Source of the DNA: JARIHD01 sp964503715
GTDB lineage: Bacteria > Patescibacteriota > Saccharimonadia > Saccharimonadales > UBA4665
DNA length: 13,967 bases
Direction: 5' to 3'
NCBI GenBank assembly: GCA_964503715.1
Contig: CAZDAD010000017.1
Location: 1 to 13,967 of the forward strand
This document shows, piece by piece, positions 6,213 to 11,311 of this stretch; the stretch's first letter is position 1, and every line of letters begins with the position of its first letter. Both the position numbers and the translations under genes were made by a program. Under the pieces are notes generated by a model. The model did no database searches. It saw only the letters and a list, made by a program, of their open reading frames with translations, and had not been told where the DNA came from.

Positions 6213-6244
6213 AAAAGAGGCGACCTAGTAGGGCACCTCTTTTT
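6213..6244 (-). terminator. Intrinsic terminator after tuf, possibly bidirectional
   Basis: The stem pairs AAAGAGGCG (6214-6222) with CACCTCTTT (6234-6242), 9 bp with one G-U, with an 11-nt loop that can add a CCT/AGG pairing. On the minus strand it starts 20 nt after the tuf stop and runs into TTTTAATATT. On the plus strand it ends in TTTTT, so it could also stop transcripts reading through from ilvA across rpsJ. Confidence 0.7.
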
Positions 6245-6262
6245 CTAGCTATTTTAGTTCGA

Positions 6263-7441
6263 TTACTTATCGATCTTGGTAACAACACCAGCACCAACAG
6301 TGCGACCGCCTTCGCGAATAGCGAAAGTTTGGCCCTGGTCCATAGCGATTGGTGAAAGCAACTTAACCTTGAAGGTTACGTTGTCACCAGGCATGACCAT
6401 TTCCTTGTCAGCTGGAAGTTCGACCTCACCAGTAACATCGGTGGTGTGGAAGTAAAACTGTGGCTTGTAGCCCTTAAAGAATGGTGTGTGGCGACCGCCC
6501 TCTTCCTTGGTAAGGATGTAAACTTCACCATCGAATTCGGTGTGTGGAGTGATTGAGCCTGGCTTAGCCAAAACCTGACCACGCTCGATGTCGTCACGCT
6601 CAATACCGCGTAATAGGACACCAGCGTTGTCGCCAGCCTGACCTTGATCTAGGCTCTTTTTGAAAGCTTCGATACCAGTTACAACTGACTTGGTGGTTGG
6701 CTTAAGACCGACAATTTCGACTTCGTCGTTAATCTTTACGACACCTTGCTCAATCTTACCGGTGGCAACAGTACCACGACCCTTGATTGAGAAAACGTCT
6801 TCGATAGGCATTAGGAATGGCTTGTCGAGGTCACGTACTGGGAAGTAATCATCCATAGCCTTGACGAGTTCCATAACAGCATCTTCGTTAGCTGCATCGC
6901 CTTCGAGAGCCTTAGCAGCTGAACCGCGTACGATTGGACAATCCTTGTCAAAACCGTTCTTCTCTAGAAGCTCGCGGATTTCTTCTTCGACTAGGTCAAC
7001 TAGTTCAGCGTCAGCCAAGTCCATCTTGTTTAGGAAAACAAGAATTTTTGGCACACCAACCTGCTTGGCAAGTAGGACGTGCTCACGTGTCTGAGGCATA
7101 GGGCCGTCAGCGGCAGATACAACGAGAATAGCACCGTCAACCTGAGCAGCACCAGTAATCATGTTCTTTACGTAGTCGGCGTGACCTGGCATGTCAACGT
7201 GAGCGTAGTGACGCTTCTCTGACTCATATTCCTGGTGTGAGGTAGCGATAGTAATACCGCGCTGGCGCTCTTCTGGAGCGTTATCGATCTGATCATAAGC
7301 AACAGGCTTGTTTACAGCGCTTGGAAGCTTCTTTGCAAGTACAGCTGTAATAGCTGCGGTGAGAGTAGTCTTACCGTGGTCAACGTGGCCCATTGTACCT
7401 ACGTTAACGTGGGTCTTACTACGGTCAAATACATCTGCCAT
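6263..7441 (-). CDS. tuf: Elongation factor Tu
   Basis: EF-Tu delivers aminoacyl-tRNA to the ribosomal A site using GTP. The frame opens further upstream (ATG at 7492), but the ATG at 7441 is chosen because it gives the normal N-terminus MADVFDRSKTHVNVGT and has AGGAG 11 nt upstream; the product is 392 residues, the usual length. The GTPase motifs are complete: GHVDHGKT (18-25), switch I RGITI (61-65), DMPGH (83-87; most bacteria have DCPGH), NKMD (138-141) and GSAAKALEG. Domain II has GRGTVATGKIEQG and domain III has KPQFYFHTTDVTG and the C-terminal REGGRTVGAGVVTKI. It has its own promoter (7512-7541) and terminator (6213-6244), so it is at least partly a separate transcription unit from fusA. 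Confidence 0.98.
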   Translation of the reverse strand: MADVFDRSKTHVNVGTMGHVDHGKTTLTAAITAVLAKKLPSAVNKPVAYDQIDNAPEERQRGITIATSHQEYESEKRHYAHVDMPGHADYVKNMITGAAQVDGAILVVSAADGPMPQTREHVLLAKQVGVPKILVFLNKMDLADAELVDLVEEEIRELLEKNGFDKDCPIVRGSAAKALEGDAANEDAVMELVKAMDDYFPVRDLDKPFLMPIEDVFSIKGRGTVATGKIEQGVVKINDEVEIVGLKPTTKSVVTGIEAFKKSLDQGQAGDNAGVLLRGIERDDIERGQVLAKPGSITPHTEFDGEVYILTKEEGGRHTPFFKGYKPQFYFHTTDVTGEVELPADKEMVMPGDNVTFKVKLLSPIAMDQGQTFAIREGGRTVGAGVVTKIDK

Positions 7442-7511
7442 ATATTTAGTGACTCCTATTTTGTTAGTAATAACTGTGCAAGTAAATAACACTCACACGA
7501 GCAACCCTGTT

Positions 7512-7541
7512 ATTGTACCTGAAAGTACCCTACTCTGTAAA
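7512..7541 (-). promoter_or_regulatory. Sigma70-type promoter for tuf
   Basis: Minus-strand -35 TTTACA (7536-7541, 5 of 6), 18-bp spacer, -10 TACAAT (7512-7517, 5 of 6). The predicted start is near 7505, leaving a leader of about 64 nt to the tuf ATG. It lies 25 nt after the stop of the unknown gene at 7567-8094. Confidence 0.65.
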
Positions 7542-7566
7542 GAGGTTCACCGATAAGGGTAAAGTA

Positions 7567-8094
7567 TTATGAATCCAGCTTTGGCCAACCCAAGGTTGGG
7601 ACTATTTTCACCGCCTGCCTCAGTGCATCGGTCGGGAGATCAATAGGTGTAATACCCCTATATGGGCCCTCTGGTATATTGGTCCAGCCAAGTCCAGGGG
7701 CTTGGTAATGAATCAACTCGCCCATCTCGTTCATGGCATAGGCGTCAACTGGTGGTTCTGGGCCAAAGACTATTCCCTGACTAGCCACCGAAGCACCAAT
7801 AAACCAAGCATCAAGATATGGGACTGTTGAGCGTTCAGGCTTGGTCAAGATGTGCATGTCATCGCCATTATCACGTAGACGAGGCAGTGCATCACTTAGC
7901 TGCTGGCGAAGCTCAACTAATAGTCCCTTGCGGTATGACTGTAATGTACCTTTTTCTGAAGCAGCGTCAATTGCAGCGACTCTTTTGGCCGCACTGTCTA
8001 CATAGATCTCTTCGGGGGTGTGAGGACGAGCAATTTTGTTCAAATCCAATGAATCCAAGACTGCCTGTTCGCGACTCTTCTCATCACTTCTCAT
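7567..8094 (-). CDS. Protein of unknown function, 175 residues, between fusA and tuf
   Basis: I do not recognise a family. The N-terminal half (1-75) is charged and predicted helical (for example KGLLVELRQQLSDALPRLRD). The C-terminal half (about 90-175) is richer in Pro, Gly and aromatics (PYLDAWFIGASVASQGIVFG, GPEPPVDAY, APGLGWTNIPEGPYRG), suggesting a compact beta-rich domain. There is no signal peptide, no convincing membrane segment and no Cys. The ATG at 8094 has no Shine-Dalgarno site, but an extended -10 element ends 6 nt upstream, which would suit a leaderless mRNA. It is isolated from fusA by a terminator and followed by the tuf promoter, so it is likely its own unit. fusA and tuf are usually adjacent, so this gene is a lineage-specific insertion. 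Confidence 0.75.
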   Translation of the reverse strand: MRSDEKSREQAVLDSLDLNKIARPHTPEEIYVDSAAKRVAAIDAASEKGTLQSYRKGLLVELRQQLSDALPRLRDNGDDMHILTKPERSTVPYLDAWFIGASVASQGIVFGPEPPVDAYAMNEMGELIHYQAPGLGWTNIPEGPYRGITPIDLPTDALRQAVKIVPTLGWPKLDS

Positions 8095-8100
8095 GCATAT

Positions 8101-8129
8101 ACAATAACATAAAACAAAGACTACCGCAA
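8101..8129 (-). promoter_or_regulatory. Candidate extended -10 promoter, leaderless start of the 175-residue gene
   Basis: Minus-strand -10 TATTGT (8101-8106, 4 of 6) is preceded by TGT, forming an extended -10. A poor -35 TTGCGG (8124-8129, 3 of 6) lies 17 bp upstream and overlaps the fusA terminator stem. Six bases separate the -10 from the ATG at 8094, so transcription would begin at or next to the start codon, in agreement with the lack of a ribosome-binding site. Confidence 0.35.
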
Positions 8130-8146
8130 TTTTGGTGCGGTAGTCT
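8118..8146 (-). terminator. Intrinsic terminator after fusA
   Basis: A perfect 11-bp stem, AGACTACCGCA/TGCGGTAGTCT, with a 7-nt loop, starts 27 nt after the fusA stop codon. On the minus strand it is followed by the T-rich tract TTTGTTTTATG (partly in the stem). Strong stem, modest T-tract. Confidence 0.8.
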
Positions 8147-8172
8147 GAGCCGATTACGAGATACGGAGCAAT

Positions 8173-10260
8173 CTACTTGCTATTCTTGGCAATGATAGCG
8201 GTTGCTACATTGTTCGGAACATCAGCATAATGGTCTAGCTCCATACTTGAGCTAGCACGACCCTGGGTCATTGAACGTAGGTTAGTTGTATAACCAAACA
8301 TTTCGCCAAGTGGTACGAAGGAAGTAATCTCCTTAACGCCACTTGATAGGTCTTCCATCTTATCGATGCGACCGCGCTTACTGTTGAGGTCGCCAATTAC
8401 GTCACCCATGAACTCCTCGGGAGTAACAACCACAACCTTCATAACTGGTTCCATTAGGACTGGGCTAGCCTTGCGCACGCCCTCTTGAAGAGCCATTGAA
8501 CCAGCAATACTGAAAGCCATTTCGTTGGAGTCAACTTCGTGGTAACTACCATCGTAGAGTTCAGCCTTGATGTCAACGACTGGATAGCCAGCTAATACAC
8601 CGTTACCCATAGCTTCCTCAATACCCTTGCGGACCGCAGGTATGTATTCAGATGGAACGACACCACCCTTAATGGAGTTGATAAACTCGAAGCCTGCACC
8701 AGATTCATTCTGGCTAAGACGAAGCCATACGTGGCCGTATTGACCGCGACCGCCAGACTGGCGAACAAATTTACCTTCAATCTCGACAGCATCCTTACGG
8801 ATAGTTTCACGGTAAGCAACCTGTGGCTGACCAATGTTAGCCTCAACGTTGAATTCACGCTTCATGCGATCGACCAAAATCTCTAGGTGCAACTCACCCA
8901 TGCCTGAGATAATCGTCTGACCAGTCTCGTCATCAACCTTGACACGGAAAGTTGGATCTTCCTCAGCGAGGCGCTGCAAAGCTAGGCTCATCTTTTCCTG
9001 GTCACTCTTGGTCTTTGGCTCGATGGCGATAGACACTGGTGGCTCTGGGAATGTAATATTCTCGAGAACAATTGGGTTAGCCTGGTCACAGAGTGTGTTA
9101 CCTGTGGTTGTGCCCTTTAGCCCAACGATGGCGGCAATGTCGCCCGCACAGACTTCGTCAACATCTTCACGCTTATCAGCTTGCATGCGAACTAAGCGAC
9201 CAATACGCTCTTTTTCGCCAGTTGAGCTGTTGAATACATAAGAACCAGAGGTGGCCTTGCCCGAGTAGACACGGAAATAAGCAAGCTTACCTACGAATGG
9301 GTCAGTTGTGATCTTGAAAGCCAAAGCAGAGAATGGTTCGCTTTCGGTATGGTGGCGCTCAACTTCGTCACCTGTCTTGGGGTGTGTGCCCCAGATATTA
9401 GAGCGATCGGTTGGAGCAGGCAGATAGTCAACGACCATATCAAGGACTTTTTCGACAATAACACCACGGCCATCACCGCCCATAACAGCGTAGAACTTGC
9501 CACTCAGTACGGCGGCACGAATTGCCTGCTTGATGTCTTCTTCGGTTAGACCCTCTTCGCCAACTTCAAAGTACTTCTCTAGTAGAGCTTCGTCTTCGGC
9601 AACGGCGTTTTCTATAAGTAGTGAACGATAGCGCTTGACCTCGTCCATCATATCGGCAGGAACTTCACCTTCGATTAGTTCGTGATCAGTAAACTCTTTG
9701 TAGGTGTAAGCCTTCATCGAGACTAAGTCAACGACACCGTTGATGCTCTGCTCAAAACCAATTGGCAAGCTTACAGGAAAAGCACGCTTGCTGAGGCGGT
9801 TATGGATGGATTCCAAGGACTTATAGAAGTCACCACCTGTTTGGTTAATCTTGTTAATAAAACAGATACGTGGCACGCCGTACTTGTCAGCCTGGCGCCA
9901 AACAGTCTCAGACTGAGACTCAACACCCATCTTGCCGTCAAACACAACCACAGCACCATCAAGTACACGCAATGAACGCTCAACTTCAGCCGTAAAGTCA
10001 ATGTGACCCGGGGTATCAATAATGTTGATCTGCTTATTCTTCCAGTAGCACGTGACAGCAGCCGACACGATGGTAATACCACGCTCGCGCTCCTGAGCCA
10101 TCCAGTCAGTAGTGGTTTCGCCCTCATGGACAGCACCAATCTTATGCTTGAGGCCCGTTCGGTACAAAATACCCTCAGTAGTAGTGGTCTTACCAGCATC
10201 AATGTGCGCAATAATACCAATGTTACGAAGGTCTTCGATTGAATACTTCTTCCCTGCCAT
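8173..10260 (-). CDS. fusA: Elongation factor G (EF-G1), with atypical G4 and G5 motifs
   Basis: EF-G catalyses ribosomal translocation and, with RRF, ribosome recycling. At 695 residues it is the normal length. The P-loop AHIDAGKTT (18-26), switch I DWMAQERERGITI (52-64) and DTPGH (82-86) are standard. Domain IV has GGRGQYGHVW and YHEVDSNEMAFSIAGSMALQ, and domain V has RGRIDKMED and GEMFGYTTNLRSMTQGRAS, so it is a translocase and not a TetM-like protector. Unusually, the G4 motif NKxD reads NKIN (136-139; Asn139 codon at 9844-9846), and the G5 region reads FYAVMGGDGRGV (256-267), where E. coli has GSAFKNKGV. A single AAGGA site lies 13 nt upstream of the ATG, rather far. It follows rpsG by 31 nt in the usual str order and ends in an intrinsic terminator. 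Confidence 0.97.
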   Translation of the reverse strand: MAGKKYSIEDLRNIGIIAHIDAGKTTTTEGILYRTGLKHKIGAVHEGETTTDWMAQERERGITIVSAAVTCYWKNKQINIIDTPGHIDFTAEVERSLRVLDGAVVVFDGKMGVESQSETVWRQADKYGVPRICFINKINQTGGDFYKSLESIHNRLSKRAFPVSLPIGFEQSINGVVDLVSMKAYTYKEFTDHELIEGEVPADMMDEVKRYRSLLIENAVAEDEALLEKYFEVGEEGLTEEDIKQAIRAAVLSGKFYAVMGGDGRGVIVEKVLDMVVDYLPAPTDRSNIWGTHPKTGDEVERHHTESEPFSALAFKITTDPFVGKLAYFRVYSGKATSGSYVFNSSTGEKERIGRLVRMQADKREDVDEVCAGDIAAIVGLKGTTTGNTLCDQANPIVLENITFPEPPVSIAIEPKTKSDQEKMSLALQRLAEEDPTFRVKVDDETGQTIISGMGELHLEILVDRMKREFNVEANIGQPQVAYRETIRKDAVEIEGKFVRQSGGRGQYGHVWLRLSQNESGAGFEFINSIKGGVVPSEYIPAVRKGIEEAMGNGVLAGYPVVDIKAELYDGSYHEVDSNEMAFSIAGSMALQEGVRKASPVLMEPVMKVVVVTPEEFMGDVIGDLNSKRGRIDKMEDLSSGVKEITSFVPLGEMFGYTTNLRSMTQGRASSSMELDHYADVPNNVATAIIAKNSK

Positions 10261-10291
10261 AAAAAATGAGATTTCCTTCTATTGTTAGTTA

Positions 10292-10771
10292 TTAGCCACG
10301 AGCAAAGTGAGCGAAGGCGCGGTTAGCTTCGGCCATCTTGTGAGTATCCTCACGCTTTTTGACGGCTGCGCCTTGCTGATTGTAGGCGTCAACAAGTTCT
10401 AGAGCGATGCGATCAGCCATACTCATACCCTTGCGAGAACGAGCCGCCTGAACAAACCACATAGTTGTAAGGTGGTTCTGGCGCTGGCCTTTGACCTCAA
10501 AAGGAATCTGGTAGTTAGCACCACCAACACGGCGAGAACGAGTCTCGACTTGGGGCTTGATGTTGCTCATAGCCTGTTCAAAAACCTCTAGCGGATTCTC
10601 CACCTTCAGTTTTTTGGCGGCAGTTTCCATACCCTGGTATACAAGACGCTCAGCAAGCTGCTTCTTGCCATCACGCATTACACGGTTGATAACACGAGTA
10701 ACCTGTTGGTTGCTGTATAGTCGATCTGGAGCGGCCTCGCGAACGAGAGCCTTGGTAGTTTTACGAGGCAT
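10292..10771 (-). CDS. rpsG: 30S ribosomal protein S7 (uS7)
   Basis: S7 nucleates the 30S head by binding the 3' major domain of 16S rRNA and contacts tRNA in the E site. The 159-residue product has the family core: NRVMRDGKKQLAERLVY, then ETRSRRVGGANYQIPFEV, and at the C-terminus AVKKREDTHKMAEANRAFAH. The N-terminus (PRKTTKALVREAAPDRLYSN) has lost several basic residues of the common PRR...KR.I.PDP pattern, and the segment usually PVRR reads GQRQ. Its ATG overlaps the rpsL stop by one base (TAATG) with AGGAG 8 nt upstream, so translation is coupled to rpsL. In E. coli S7 regulates the operon by binding the rpsL-rpsG spacer; no spacer exists here. Confidence 0.97.
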   Translation of the reverse strand: MPRKTTKALVREAAPDRLYSNQQVTRVINRVMRDGKKQLAERLVYQGMETAAKKLKVENPLEVFEQAMSNIKPQVETRSRRVGGANYQIPFEVKGQRQNHLTTMWFVQAARSRKGMSMADRIALELVDAYNQQGAAVKKREDTHKMAEANRAFAHFARG

Positions 10772-11184
10772 TATTTACTCTCCTTCTTGGCACCGTACTT
10801 AGAACGGCCCTGCTTGCGATTAGACACACCCTGAAGGTCAAGTGCACCACGAACTATGTGGTAGCGCACACCAGGAAGATCTGGCACACGACCGCCACGT
10901 ACTAATACGACAGCGTGTTCCTGTAGGTTGTGACCTTCGCCACCGATGTAAGCCCATACTTCTTGACCGTTGCCAAGACGTACACGAGCAACCTTACGAA
11001 GAGCCGAGTTTGGCTTCTTTGGGGTCTTGGTTGTGACCTTAACGCAAACACCACGCTTGAATGGCGCTTGCTTTTCGTAGTTCTTGTTCTTGAGGTTGTT
11101 GACAACCTTCAGAAGAGCTGGTGACTTTGACTTTGTAGTCACCTTGGTACGCGGCTTGCGAACCAATTGATTAATTGTTGGCAT
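10771..11184 (-). CDS. rpsL: 30S ribosomal protein S12 (uS12)
   Basis: S12 sits at the decoding centre and controls accuracy. The 137-residue product is of the longer type seen in Bacillus and others. It has MPTINQLVRKPR at the start, TKTPKKPNSALRKVARVRL (52-70) with the decoding-site PNSA loop intact, GGEGHNLQEHAVVLVRGGR (81-99), DLPGVRYHIVRGALD and the C-terminal RKQGRSKYG. In the second decoding loop the sequence is GRVPDLPG: Pro101 stands where nearly all bacteria have the Lys of GRVKDLPG (E. coli Lys87), a known streptomycin-resistance position. The adjacent Asp102, methylthiolated by RimO in E. coli, is present. AGGAG lies 5 nt before the ATG. It has its own promoter and a hairpin-bearing leader, and overlaps rpsG by one base. 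Confidence 0.98.
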   Translation of the reverse strand: MPTINQLVRKPRTKVTTKSKSPALLKVVNNLKNKNYEKQAPFKRGVCVKVTTKTPKKPNSALRKVARVRLGNGQEVWAYIGGEGHNLQEHAVVLVRGGRVPDLPGVRYHIVRGALDLQGVSNRKQGRSKYGAKKESK

Positions 11185-11208
11185 TTGTTCTCCTAATCTT
11201 CCGCCATG

Positions 11209-11249
11209 AGAGGCGTTACCACTGTTAATGCCGTAGTGATAACGCCTTT
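11209..11249 (-). promoter_or_regulatory. Hairpin in the rpsL leader
   Basis: A long inverted repeat: AGGCGTTA (11211-11218) pairs with TAACGCCT (11240-11247), with one mismatch and then an inner CACT/AGTG pairing. It lies 27 nt upstream of the rpsL start, just before the ribosome-binding region, inside the leader predicted from the promoter at 11283-11311. There is no T-tract after it on the minus strand, so it is unlikely to be the rpoC terminator. A role in feedback control of rpsL-rpsG is possible. Confidence 0.5.
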
Positions 11250-11282
11250 ATTCTCGGCTCGGACTTTATATTAATAACCTAT

Positions 11283-11311
11283 ATTTTAACAGATTTAAGC
11301 TGCTTCGACAA
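11283..11311 (-). promoter_or_regulatory. Extended -10 promoter for rpsL-rpsG-fusA
   Basis: Minus-strand -35 TTGTCG (11306-11311, 4 of 6), 17-bp spacer, -10 TAAAAT (11283-11288, 5 of 6), preceded by TGT to give an extended -10. It overlaps the last codons of rpoC. The predicted start near 11276 gives a leader of about 92 nt containing the hairpin at 11209-11249. No terminator is visible after rpoC, so readthrough from rpoBC probably adds to expression. Confidence 0.65.

Noticed and set aside
7442..7492. Upstream ATG at 7492 as the start of tuf
   Set aside because: Adds 17 residues foreign to EF-Tu and lies in the predicted leader; MADVFDR at 7441 is the family start.
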